From: Lewinella sp. IMCC34183 | GTDB lineage: Bacteria > Bacteroidota > Bacteroidia > Chitinophagales > Saprospiraceae | Assembly: GCF_003390915.1 (NCBI RefSeq) | Contig: NZ_QMEM01000001.1 | Location: 1,116,001-1,180,000, forward strand | Direction: 5' to 3' | Length of the DNA: 64,000 nucleotides | In this document: piece after piece, positions 52,758 through 60,951 of the stretch | Position numbering within the stretch: the stretch's first letter is position 1 | Layout: each line of letters opens with the position of its first letter | Position numbers and translations under genes: made by a program | The notes under the pieces: generated by a model | The model's input: the letters and a program-made list of their open reading frames with translations, nothing else | Told to the model about the DNA's origin: nothing | The model's database searches: none

Positions 52758-54908
52758 CTAGCGGACGGTCCAGCCGTTGCCGAAGCCGGCGGGGGCCGAG
52801 ACGAACTGCAGATTGCCTTCACCGTCCTGCGCCATGAGGATCATGGCTTCGCTGAGGACGCCCGCCATTTTGCGGGGGGCCAGGTTCGTCACCACTACGA
52901 CCGCCTGTCCGGGCAAGACCTCCGGACTGAAGTGTTTGGCGATTCCGCTGACCACGCTGCGGGTCTGCCCGCCACCGAGGTCGATCGTCAGGTGGAGGAG
53001 TTTGTTGGACTTGGCTACCGGCTCGGCCGTAAGGACAGTGGCGGTGCGCAGGTCCAGTTTGGTAAAGTCGTCGAAGGTGATCTCCGGCTTCTGTGGCTCT
53101 CCGGTGGCCGTGTCCCCGGCGGCGGCAGGTGACGCTTCCGCCCGCTCCTCCTCGCGGCGGGTAAGGGCCATGCGCATTTTGTCACGTTGCTTCTCGATGA
53201 TGGCCTGCAGGCGATTGTCCTTGCGGTCGACGATCTTCGGGAACAGGACGCCGGCCGTGCCGATCGCGTGCCCGGCATCCAGAAGTGGTTTACCGGCAGC
53301 TAGGCGGTCGCGGGCCTGTGCCCAGTCGCCGTTGTCCACTACCTCCTGCTTTAATACCGTGCGCAGTTTGGCACTGACCAGGGGTACGAAGGGGTGGGCG
53401 GTCAGTGCCAGGGCCGCGGCGATCTGCACGCAGTCGTACAGCACCTCGGCAATTCGGGGGTCTTCCGGATCGGCCTTCGCCAGGGACCAGGGAGCCGCGT
53501 CCTGCAGATACGTGTTGCCGAAGGTAGCCAGGTCGACAAAGGCCGTGGCGGCGTCCTTGAAGCGAAAGGCTTCGATGTGGGAGCCGATGCGCTCCAGGGC
53601 TTCGGTGAGTTGGCCCCGCACCTGCGTCCGCGCCCCGGCGGAAGTCGGAACCGCTCCGTCGAAGTACTTGTGGGTAAGCACCGTGACGCGGTTGAAGAAG
53701 TTGCCCAGCTTGTCGGCCAGGTCCTTATCATAGTACTCGGTAAATCCGTCCCAGGTGAAGTCGGCGTCCGATTGCTCGGGCAGGTTGCGGATGAGGGCCC
53801 AGCGGAGGGCGTCCTCGCCGTTGGGAAAATCGGCAAACTCCTCGATGTATTCGTGCAGCTCGATGCCCCAGCCGCGGGACTTGGAGAACTTGTCGCCCTC
53901 AAAATTGAGGAACTGGTTGGCGGGCACGTTCTTCGGCAGCACGTAGTCGCCGTGGGCCCGCAGCATGGCGGGGAAAATGAGGCAGTGGAAAACGATGTTG
54001 TCCTTGCCAATGAAGTGGACCAGCTCGGTGTCGGGATTTTGCCAGTAGTCTTTCCAGTCGCGGCCGTGCTCCAGGCACCACTGGCGGGTGCTCGAGATAT
54101 ATCCGATGGGCGCGTCGAACCAGACGTAGAGCACCTTCCCTTCCGCATCCTCCCGCGGTACGCTGATGCCCCAGTCGAGGTCGCGCGTGATGGCACGGGG
54201 CTGCAAGCCCTCGTTGAGCCAGCTCATGCATTGTCCGATCACGTGCTTTTTCCACTTCGCGGGATCGTGTACCTGCTCACCGTCGACGGTGCCCTCCTGG
54301 ATCCAGGTGCGCAGGAACTGCTCGTGCTTGGCGAGGTCGAAATACCAGTGGGTGGTTTCCCGCAGGACGGGCTTGGCACCACTGAGCGTGGAGACGGGGT
54401 CGATGAGCTCGGTGGGGCTCAGGTCCTTGCCGCAGTTTTCGCACTGGTCGCCGTAGGCCGCCTCGTAGCCGCAGTTCGGGCAGGTGCCCTTGACGTAGCG
54501 GTCGGCCAGAAACTGGTTAAATTCCGGGTCGAACAGCTGCTGGGTGGTGCGGGTGATGAACTCGTCGCCCTTGCGGTCGAGCGCGCGGAAGAACTCCTGG
54601 CTGGTTTCGTGGTGCAGTGGCTCGCTGGTGCGGTGGTAGTAATCGAAACTGATGCCGAGGGCGGCGAAACTGTGCTTGTTAAGGGCGTGGTACTTATCAA
54701 TGATGTCGCGCGGAGTGATGCCCTCTTTTTTCGCGCGCAGCGTGATAGCCGCTCCGTGCTCGTCGCTACCGCAGACCCAGAGCACGTCCTTACCCATCAG
54801 CCGCAGGTAGCGGGCGTAGATGTCGGCGGGCAGGTAGGCGCCGGCGAGGTGACCGAGGTGGAGGGGACCGTTGGCGTAGGGCAGGGCGGAAGTAAGCAGG
54901 TGGGGCAT
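52758..54908 (-). CDS. metG: Methionyl-tRNA synthetase
   Basis: The product is 716 aa. The class I HIGH motif is HLGH in YANGPLHLGHLAGAY, the KMSKS motif is KFSKS in FEGDKFSKSRGW. A zinc knuckle CPNCGYEAAYGDQCENCG sits in the connective peptide. An anticodon helical domain follows, then a C-terminal OB-fold tRNA-binding domain (about 610-716, with FTKLDLRTATVLTAEPV and AVVVVTNLAPRKMAGVLSEAM). All parts of a full-length dimeric enzyme are present. Confidence 0.98.
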   Translation of the reverse strand: MPHLLTSALPYANGPLHLGHLAGAYLPADIYARYLRLMGKDVLWVCGSDEHGAAITLRAKKEGITPRDIIDKYHALNKHSFAALGISFDYYHRTSEPLHHETSQEFFRALDRKGDEFITRTTQQLFDPEFNQFLADRYVKGTCPNCGYEAAYGDQCENCGKDLSPTELIDPVSTLSGAKPVLRETTHWYFDLAKHEQFLRTWIQEGTVDGEQVHDPAKWKKHVIGQCMSWLNEGLQPRAITRDLDWGISVPREDAEGKVLYVWFDAPIGYISSTRQWCLEHGRDWKDYWQNPDTELVHFIGKDNIVFHCLIFPAMLRAHGDYVLPKNVPANQFLNFEGDKFSKSRGWGIELHEYIEEFADFPNGEDALRWALIRNLPEQSDADFTWDGFTEYYDKDLADKLGNFFNRVTVLTHKYFDGAVPTSAGARTQVRGQLTEALERIGSHIEAFRFKDAATAFVDLATFGNTYLQDAAPWSLAKADPEDPRIAEVLYDCVQIAAALALTAHPFVPLVSAKLRTVLKQEVVDNGDWAQARDRLAAGKPLLDAGHAIGTAGVLFPKIVDRKDNRLQAIIEKQRDKMRMALTRREEERAEASPAAAGDTATGEPQKPEITFDDFTKLDLRTATVLTAEPVAKSNKLLHLTIDLGGGQTRSVVSGIAKHFSPEVLPGQAVVVVTNLAPRKMAGVLSEAMILMAQDGEGNLQFVSAPAGFGNGWTVR

Positions 54909-55242
54909 GGGCGCAAAGTAAACGGACGGCGGCCAATCGGGGCCCGGGATTGAGTAGTAAGGCCCAAATTCCGCGATTTATTCTTCCGATTAGCCCCGGC
55001 GGGAAAAAGTCTTAACAGGATTAATTAGGTCGATCTCCATTCAGACGAATAATCGACAGCTCAATCTATTGTACACACATGTATATGGTTGCCGGCACCT
55101 CCCTTTGCCACACGACGGCCGGCGGGGGTGCAGACTTGTCTGATTGACATTACCCTTGTCCCCCCTCCGTTTTCTTTCCATGTTTACTTAGTGACGATTT
55201 TACACTAAGCTTTTTATTTTGATTAGACACTAACACAATCTC
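54909..55242. other. Gene-free 334 bases upstream of the first T9SS gene
   Basis: The base composition drops to AT-rich near 55015-55230 (for example AATTAGGTCG, TTTACACTAAGCTTT). A TATTTTGA near 55215-55222 resembles a -7 box with one base missing. The region separates metG (divergent) from the T9SS cluster and so must hold two promoters. No RNA gene is recognised in it. Confidence 0.5.
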
Positions 55243-56247
55243 ATGAAAGCCTTCCTCCTTTTCCTGTTTGGAATTCTTTCTACTCTGTCCTTCGCCCGTG
55301 GCGTCTGTACCATCACCACTGCCAACGTCAACCGGGACCTCTGCGAAATCTGCGCCACCGATACCGACGGACAGGGAGCGGCGCTGGTCGACGGCGTGTT
55401 CACCGGCACCCTGGTGATCGGGCGTGACGTGACGTACCGAATTACATCCAGCTGTCTCTCATCCGTAGTCTTCGCGGACGAGTTCACGCTTCGGACGGTG
55501 CAGAAATCACACGTCGAGTTTCTGGCCGACCCACAGGTTGCCGAGGGAACGGTCGTGACCGCGGAACACCTGAAAAACAACCAGATGACCATCAAGGCCT
55601 ACGGCACGACGTACCAGCCCTACGGCAACAACGGCACGGCCTATCCGGACTTTGCCAACCGGATGATGGCCGGAAGTACGGCCGGCCAGCGTATCGTCGG
55701 TAGTCCCGCCGCCGCTACGGCCCTGCCGGTGACCCTGACGGCCTGGAGCGCCACGGCAGCGGCCGGCGGTATTGATCTCTCCTGGAGCACTGCCGGTGAG
55801 TTCGGCAGTGCCTACTACGGTATCGAGCGTAGCAGCGACGGAGTGGTGTTTACCGGCCTCACCCGCCTGAATAGTCGGGGAGCCGGCACGAACGCAACTA
55901 CCTATACGTACCACGACGCGCCGGGCGGAGGCACCCCCCACTACCGCCTGATACAGTTTGACCTTGACGGTACCCGGACGGCGTTTCCCGTTCTGACGGT
56001 GCAGCTGTCCGTGGAGGCCACCCTCGCTCCAGCCTACCCCAATCCCGCCCGGGGGGGCTACGCACTCCGGTTTACGGTACCGGCTACCGCCAATACCGCC
56101 GAACTCTACCGTATGGACGGCCAACGCATACTCTCCGCACCGGCTACCGGGGGCGAAGCGGGTGTCCTCGAACTCCCCGCCACCCTAGCCCCGGGCACCT
56201 ACCTACTACGGGTCGGTCAACACATCGAGCGTATCCTCGTGCGGTAA
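55243..56247 (+). CDS. T9SS type A sorting domain protein, cluster member 1
   Basis: The product is 334 aa. A signal peptide (MKAFLLFLFGILSTLSFARG) is followed by an N-terminal domain with four Cys (22, 34, 37 and 71), then a fibronectin-like middle (WSTAGEFGSAYYGIERSSDG, GTPHYRLIQFDLDGTRT) and the T9SS C-terminal domain (about 265-334: AYPNPARGG, then LAPGTYLLRVG and IERILVR). Secreted by the type IX system, it would be cell-surface or extracellular. It is the first of three tandem paralogs; a strong terminator follows 39 bases after the stop. Confidence 0.92.
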   Translation: MKAFLLFLFGILSTLSFARGVCTITTANVNRDLCEICATDTDGQGAALVDGVFTGTLVIGRDVTYRITSSCLSSVVFADEFTLRTVQKSHVEFLADPQVAEGTVVTAEHLKNNQMTIKAYGTTYQPYGNNGTAYPDFANRMMAGSTAGQRIVGSPAAATALPVTLTAWSATAAAGGIDLSWSTAGEFGSAYYGIERSSDGVVFTGLTRLNSRGAGTNATTYTYHDAPGGGTPHYRLIQFDLDGTRTAFPVLTVQLSVEATLAPAYPNPARGGYALRFTVPATANTAELYRMDGQRILSAPATGGEAGVLELPATLAPGTYLLRVGQHIERILVR

Positions 56248-56565
56248 AAGAAATAGCTACACCGGTTAGCACCACATTCAGGTTTACGGGGCCCGCTGCT
56301 AGTTGCGGGCCCCGTTTTTTTTGCTCCGCGGTATGAGGCATAAAAAAATCGCCAGCGTCACCGAACCCAGCGCCGCCGCCTTGCGTATAGTAGATGTAGC
56401 TCCGGTAGATAATCTGCCGCCGTTTTATGAGCATATTGTTCACGAAACTATTAAACTACTTCAAACCCTTGGCGGCTCCCGCTCCCGGACTTACATTTGC
56501 CATACAATAATTCATTGCCTATTGGCCGATGGTTATTGCGTTTTTCACTATGCAACACATGTTCC
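56248..56565. other. Intergenic region between T9SS genes 1 and 2
   Basis: 318 bases with no supportable gene. The terminator 56286-56322 occupies the first part. An open frame at 56303-56569 overlaps the terminator and the following start, and looks spurious. The AT-rich part near 56430-56560 probably carries the promoter for gene 2. Confidence 0.5.
56286..56322 (+). terminator. Intrinsic terminator after T9SS gene 1
   Basis: An 11-bp perfect stem (ACGGGGCCCGC / GCGGGCCCCGT) with an 8-base loop, followed directly by eight T residues (56315-56322). It begins 39 bases after the stop of gene 1, so the three T9SS genes are not a single unregulated transcript. Confidence 0.9.
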
Positions 56566-57525
56566 ATGAAATCTTTTGTACTCGCTTTCGCGTGCCTATT
56601 GGCATGCGCCCCCTCCCTCCGTGCCCAATCCACCCAATCCCCCTGCGTGATTAACCGCAGCCAGGGACTCTGTGGTTGCGCAGACCAGTTCGATGGCAGC
56701 TCCATCACCGGCCCCATTCTCGTCGAGGCCAACGGCAACTTCACCTATACCTTCCCGACCACCTGCGGCGAATCCACCCTTACTCTGGGCGCGATGGACC
56801 TCACCATCGGTGCCGGCGACCAGGTAACCGTTCCCCGGGAGATTGAGATCAACGCCGACGCCCAGCAATTCACCCTGCGCGGACTCGACGCCAACTCCAA
56901 GTTCAACATCTATAGTTTCCGGTACCAGAACGAACCGGGCAACCTCACCAACAACTTCACCGACGGACAGGCCCAGATCCGCAACGCCGCCTCTGCCCTG
57001 CCGGTCACCCTGTACTACTGGGGTGCCGCACCCACCGCGGAAGCCGTGAGCCTGACCTGGGCCTCGATCGAGGAAACCGACAACGACTTCTATGCCGTGG
57101 AGTACAGCCGTGACGGTCGCAGCTTCACCGAAGTCGGCCGCGTGGAGGGCAAGGGTAGCTTTACCGGCCTTTCGCACTACTCCTTCACCCACGTCCCCGA
57201 CGGTGGCGGCACCCATTTTTACCGCCTGACGCAGTACGACTACGACGGGACGAAAGAGAGTTTCGCCGTCCGTAGCGTAGCCTTCGGTGAGGAGCGGGTG
57301 TCCGGCCTGTATCCCAACCCCGCCAGCGCCGGTCAGCGGTTGACCTTCGATGCCAACAACGGTGCCCGCGAGGCCACTCTGGTACACATCGACGGCCGCA
57401 TCGCTGCCACCCTGGCGATCGGCGAGAACGGGAAGAGCCAGTCGCTGGACCTGCCCGCCAACTTACCCGCGGGCATCTACGCCCTGCGAGTCGGCTCCAC
57501 CACCAGCCGCATCGTGGTGCGGTAA
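56566..57525 (+). CDS. T9SS type A sorting domain protein, cluster member 2
   Basis: The product is 319 aa from ATG 56566 (MKSFVLAFACLLACAPSLRA, a signal peptide); the in-frame start at 56497 would precede it wrongly. The N-terminal domain has Cys27, Cys36, Cys38 and Cys67. The middle has WASIEETDNDFYAVEYSRDG and THFYRLTQYDYDGTKES, and the C-terminal domain LYPNPASAGQRL, LPAGIYALRVGSTTSRIVVR. It is a paralog of the neighbours on both sides. Confidence 0.93.
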   Translation: MKSFVLAFACLLACAPSLRAQSTQSPCVINRSQGLCGCADQFDGSSITGPILVEANGNFTYTFPTTCGESTLTLGAMDLTIGAGDQVTVPREIEINADAQQFTLRGLDANSKFNIYSFRYQNEPGNLTNNFTDGQAQIRNAASALPVTLYYWGAAPTAEAVSLTWASIEETDNDFYAVEYSRDGRSFTEVGRVEGKGSFTGLSHYSFTHVPDGGGTHFYRLTQYDYDGTKESFAVRSVAFGEERVSGLYPNPASAGQRLTFDANNGAREATLVHIDGRIAATLAIGENGKSQSLDLPANLPAGIYALRVGSTTSRIVVR

Positions 57526-57556
57526 CGGCCATCGTGATCGACCAACCCGCCAGCGT

Positions 57557-57583
57557 CCGGTATGCGAATGTTTCGCATACCGG
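57557..57583 (+). terminator. Probable terminator-like hairpin after T9SS gene 2
   Basis: A 12-bp perfect stem (CCGGTATGCGAA / TTCGCATACCGG) with a TGT loop starts 32 bases after the stop. The tail (CCGCTTAGTTTGT) is only partly T-rich, so termination is uncertain. Confidence 0.4.
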
Positions 57584-57799
57584 CCGCTTAGTTTGTGGCC
57601 CTTCCCGGGGGACAGCCGTCGCCCGCACGACACTAGGAATTAAAGGCCTGCCGGCACACAATTAATATTCATTGCCCGGCGCGTACACGAATGACCACCC
57701 GACGTGGACGGCACACCCGATCCGGGGGACTAACGCCGAGCGGTAACGTAGTGGTAGCCACTTTAGTATTGGTTTAACAATTAATTACCGTAAACACAG

Positions 57800-57807
57800 T
57801 ATCTTTG
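57800..57807 (+). promoter_or_regulatory. Bacteroidota -7 box (TATCTTTG) for T9SS gene 3
   Basis: TATCTTTG matches TAnnTTTG exactly and lies 90 bases before the ATG of gene 3. A TTGG at 57769-57772 is too far for the usual 19-21 base spacing to a -33 box. The leader of about 85 bases would be untranslated. Confidence 0.45.
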
Positions 57808-57897
57808 TGCCGTCGACCTTATGTCGATAATGGCCACTCTCCCGTATGGTGTCTATTGACTAGCCTTTTTCACACTACAACCACACAAGCAACTACC

Positions 57898-58890
57898 ATG
57901 AAGCAACTATTACTTGCTATTGCATTCCTTTTGGGATGTACGATTTACTCTTACGGACAAAGCTGTACCTACACCATCACCAACTCCGACGCCTTCTGTC
58001 GGAGCTCCTGCTCAACCACCTTCGAGGATACCGAGGGTTCGCTCACCGGTACCATTACGGTTGATATCTCCGGCAACGGCAATGTCTTTGCCTTCCCCAT
58101 CGCCTGCGGTGAGTTCGAACTCTCCGTTGGCGCGCTTACCCTGATCGTGGGCGCGGGAGAGAAGGTCGTCATTTCCCGGGTGGTGGGAGACAACATCGTC
58201 GGCATCCAGCCCAACGCCGATGCGGTTAACTTCACACTCATCGGGCTCGGCAACGCCAATGGCATAGGAAGCAACGTCTCGCGCCTCGAATTCCGGGGCA
58301 TCGAGTACGTACGCGGCGCTGCCCGCAACAACTTCGCTGACGCCCAGGAAGCCATTCGCCAGGCGGCTTCCGCCCTACCCGTCGACCTGTACTACTGGAA
58401 CGCCCAGCCCGAGCAGGGTACCGCCTCCCTTACCTGGGCCACCACCGCCGAGACCGACAACGATCACTTCGTCATCGAGCACAGCACCGACGGCCGCACC
58501 TTCACCGAGCTGGCGACCGTAAAGGGTAAAGGTTCCTACGAGGGAATCACCACGTACAGCTACATCGACGCGGCCCCCGCCACCGGACAGAACCTGTACC
58601 GGCTCAGCCAGGTAGACTTCGACGGTACCCGCACCGTCTACGACGTCCGCGGCGTCTCCTTCGGCACGGATGCCCGCTCGGTAGCCTTCCCCAACCCCGC
58701 CCGCGCCGGTCAGTACGTTAACTACCAGGTATCCGCCCAGGTCACCGAGGTGACCCTGCACAGCATCACCGGACGCGAAGTTGGCCGCTACCCGGCCGTC
58801 GGCGGCCTCACGCTGCCGACCGACCTGCCCGCCGGCATGTACATGCTGCGGGCCGGTCAGTCAACGACGCGGCTGCTGGTGCGTCAGTAG
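57898..58890 (+). CDS. T9SS type A sorting domain protein, cluster member 3
   Basis: The product is 330 aa from ATG 57898 (MKQLLLAIAFLLGCTIYSYG, a signal peptide). The N-terminal domain has Cys23, Cys34, Cys38 and Cys70, then a WATTAETDNDHFVIEHSTDG and NLYRLSQVDFDGTRT middle part, and the T9SS C-terminal domain with AFPNPARAGQ and LPAGMYMLRAGQSTTRLLVR. The middle is nearly the same as in gene 2 (A-L-P-V-x-L-Y-Y-W). The three proteins likely have related but distinct ligands. Confidence 0.93.
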   Translation: MKQLLLAIAFLLGCTIYSYGQSCTYTITNSDAFCRSSCSTTFEDTEGSLTGTITVDISGNGNVFAFPIACGEFELSVGALTLIVGAGEKVVISRVVGDNIVGIQPNADAVNFTLIGLGNANGIGSNVSRLEFRGIEYVRGAARNNFADAQEAIRQAASALPVDLYYWNAQPEQGTASLTWATTAETDNDHFVIEHSTDGRTFTELATVKGKGSYEGITTYSYIDAAPATGQNLYRLSQVDFDGTRTVYDVRGVSFGTDARSVAFPNPARAGQYVNYQVSAQVTEVTLHSITGREVGRYPAVGGLTLPTDLPAGMYMLRAGQSTTRLLVRQ

Positions 58891-58916
58891 GTCTCTATAC
58901 GGTACCGTGAACGCAG

Positions 58917-58960
58917 GGGCGGGCGGCACGAACAATTCGTGCCGCCCGCCCTTACTTTTA
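58917..58960 (+). terminator. Intrinsic terminator after T9SS gene 3
   Basis: A 16-bp perfect stem (GGGCGGGCGGCACGAA / TTCGTGCCGCCCGCCC) with a CAA loop, followed by TTACTTTTA. It stands 26 bases after the stop of gene 3. The other side has no T-run, so it serves the plus strand only. Confidence 0.8.
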
Positions 58961-59000
58961 CCTCACCTCCTACCTGGTAGGTGATCCTAAAGCGTGCGCG

Positions 59001-59981
59001 CTAGTAGATCGCCCCGGCGAAGGCCTTGCGATCGGCAAAGTCCGGGTTTCCCGGTTCCCAGCCGGCTGTAAAGCGGTAGGTGGTCGGTTCTCCGTTCACC
59101 AACCGCAGGCGCAGGTAGTAGGTCGAGCCGATCGGCGTGGCATCGGGGCCGAATTCGCCCTGCCCCAGTACCTCCGCCTCGTCGGCCGTGACGGCCATTC
59201 CCAAGGTTTTATCCAATTCCGCCTGCGGCCCGTACGTATACATTACGTACCGGCCGCTGGTCGTTTCGGTATATACCGTATCGCTGTGCAGGTTGACGAT
59301 GCCGGTGAGTAGTTCCTCATCGCCCCGCAGGCCGGTCAGCGTGACGGACGATTCGTATCCCCAGGTACCGGGCTCGATGCTGATCTCCCACTGGAGGTCC
59401 AGGCTGCGACCGGCAACTTCCCACCCCCGGTAATCGAGCAAAAAACGGGATCCCTTGGGCCCTTCCTCCAGGCGGCGGAAGTGCTCCTCACGGGCGTCAC
59501 CGAGCCGGTACACGCTGTCCCCGATCATCAGGCCGATGCTGCCGGCACCGAGGGAGTTGCCCACCTTCAGGACGTCCATGCCCCAGTCGTTCAGGTTGTG
59601 GTAGTTCTGGTCCTTGCCGTCGTCGCGATTGACGCCCACGCCGTCGAGGACCATGTCATGGGTGAGCTTGCCGAAGATGTCGATGCCGTTGCGCTCGTCG
59701 AAGTAGAGCCGAAACCCCACGTTCTCGTTTTCCCAGGCCGGCCCCTCCATCTGGTACTTGAAGGGGATCTCCTGACCGAGGTGGTCGGGGTCGCGGGTCA
59801 CTTCCTCCACTTCCTCCCAGTCGCCGGAGGCCGTGGCCCGGGCCATGCGGATATTGGTGGTGCCGGTGGGGGTATCGCTGTTGGCGGGACGTTCCGGGGC
59901 GGTATCCGGTCCGCTACAGGCCACCAGGGCGGATAGGCCCAACAGGGGTATCAGGCGGGGCAGAAAAGGCATAACTGTCAT
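59001..59981 (-). CDS. DUF4861 domain lipoprotein
   Basis: The product is 326 aa. The signal region MPFLPRLIPLLGLSALVAC gives a lipobox Cys. The mature part matches DUF4861: QEIPFKYQMEGPAWENENVGFRL, DERNGIDIFGKL, YHNLNDWGMDVLKVGNSLGAG and the late YYLRLRLVNGEPTTYRFTAGW. In Bacteroidota DUF4861 proteins occur in pectin or uronate gene clusters, as here with kduI and kduD. Two in-frame ATGs (59981 and 59972) precede the signal. The catalytic activity is unknown. Confidence 0.9.
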   Translation of the reverse strand: MTVMPFLPRLIPLLGLSALVACSGPDTAPERPANSDTPTGTTNIRMARATASGDWEEVEEVTRDPDHLGQEIPFKYQMEGPAWENENVGFRLYFDERNGIDIFGKLTHDMVLDGVGVNRDDGKDQNYHNLNDWGMDVLKVGNSLGAGSIGLMIGDSVYRLGDAREEHFRRLEEGPKGSRFLLDYRGWEVAGRSLDLQWEISIEPGTWGYESSVTLTGLRGDEELLTGIVNLHSDTVYTETTSGRYVMYTYGPQAELDKTLGMAVTADEAEVLGQGEFGPDATPIGSTYYLRLRLVNGEPTTYRFTAGWEPGNPDFADRKAFAGAIY

Positions 59982-60109
59982 AATGTATTGAGTTAGAATG
60001 AATAGAAAAAGTCAGATCGCCCGCGTACGGTCAGGCACAACGGAGCACGGATCGTAACATAACCTTTGTACGTCAGCCGTCGTTTTCCAGACAACCAACA
60101 CGCAGCATC

Positions 60110-60748
60110 TTGCTTAGAAAGTTTCTCTTGCTCGAGGCGGCCGTCATCCTGGTGATGGTCGGGACCTTTGCTCACCAGCAGCTGCCCGCCACGGAGCTTT
60201 CCGTCGGCGACGCCACCTTCGTCATTCGTGAAGACGCTGCCGCCGCCCGCCTGGAGCCGGCACCTAAAGTACGGGCGGAACCCACCACGGTGATTCCCCT
60301 GCCCACGACGCCCCCCGAACGTATACAACCGGCCGACCCCGAACCGGACGAACTGGTCTTCCCGGTACGCGGAGCGGGGCTGAAGGAGGTGATCAGCATC
60401 TTTGGCGATGCCCGTGGTAAGACACGGTCTCACGCCGGGATCGATATTGGCACCACGCGGGGCACACCGGTGGTGGCGGTCGCCGACGGCTTCGTGGAGC
60501 GGATCCGCGAGGGCGGCAGCGGGGGCCGGCAGCTGTACCTGCGCGACGGCCGCGGCCGCCTGTTTTACTACGCCCACCTCGACGACTGGCTGGTGGAGGA
60601 GTACCAGGCCGTTTCGGCGGGAGATACCCTGGGTACGGTCGGTGATACCGGCAACGCCCGCGGCACGACGCCCCACCTGCACTTCGAGGTGCTGCTCGGC
60701 AAGAAACGCAGGGCCGTGGACCCGATCCGGTACTGGGCGCATCCGTAG
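60110..60748 (+). CDS. M23 family metallopeptidase, membrane-anchored, TTG start
   Basis: The product is 212 aa from TTG 60110, (M)LRKFLLLEAAVILVMVGTF, a membrane anchor. A Pro-rich linker (about 45-85) precedes the LytM/M23 domain. His108 and Asp112 are in SHAGIDIG, His156 in YYAHLDD and His191 in HLHFEVLL. A lysostaphin-type peptidase of this fold cuts peptidoglycan cross-links or activates amidases. It lies between the divergent DUF4861 gene and kduI. Confidence 0.9.
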   Translation: MLRKFLLLEAAVILVMVGTFAHQQLPATELSVGDATFVIREDAAAARLEPAPKVRAEPTTVIPLPTTPPERIQPADPEPDELVFPVRGAGLKEVISIFGDARGKTRSHAGIDIGTTRGTPVVAVADGFVERIREGGSGGRQLYLRDGRGRLFYYAHLDDWLVEEYQAVSAGDTLGTVGDTGNARGTTPHLHFEVLLGKKRRAVDPIRYWAHP

Positions 60749-60776
60749 TCTAGTTGGTTGATCCGGTGCAGCAGCA

Positions 60777-60809
60777 GGCGGAAGACGCAGGTGCAGTGCA
60801 CCTTCCGCC
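60777..60809. promoter_or_regulatory. Overlapping hairpins in the kduI leader region
   Basis: A 15-base palindrome AGGTGCA-G-TGCACCT (60789-60803) is nested within a wider stem, GGCGGAAG (60777-60784) with CTTCCGCC (60802-60809). The inner right arm and outer right arm overlap, so the two structures exclude each other. It lies 29 bases after the M23 stop, far upstream of the kduI -7 box, so either a terminator for M23 or an operator is possible. There is no T-run. Confidence 0.35.
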
Positions 60810-60923
60810 GACCGCAGGTGCCATCTGGGGGCTGACGAGAGGGCGAAGTGAAAAAATCAGGTGCAAAGCGGGTCAATTTCGTGAAAGTGCCGGGTAAACT
60901 TAACCCGCGAGGGGTATTCCGTG

Positions 60924-60931
60924 TATATTTG
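60924..60931 (+). promoter_or_regulatory. Bacteroidota -7 box (TATATTTG) for kduI
   Basis: TATATTTG fits TAnnTTTG exactly and ends 20 bases before the kduI ATG. No clear -33 TTTG is present. It is the best promoter candidate for the kduI-kduD-Nudix operon. Confidence 0.55.
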
Positions 60932-60951
60932 ACACACAAAATTATACCGCT

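Larger units (their letters stand above)
57526..57897. other. Gene-free 372 bases between T9SS genes 2 and 3
   Basis: Contains the hairpin 57557-57583 and a probable -7 box at 57800-57807. The sequence is AT-rich from about 57660 onward. No gene or RNA is recognised. Confidence 0.6.

Noticed and set aside
54909-55242. tRNA or small RNA between metG and T9SS gene 1
   Set aside because: I looked for acceptor-stem pairing and a GTTCRA loop and found none.
56303-56569. 88-residue open frame between T9SS genes 1 and 2
   Set aside because: It starts inside the terminator hairpin and ends at the next start codon, and no domain is seen.
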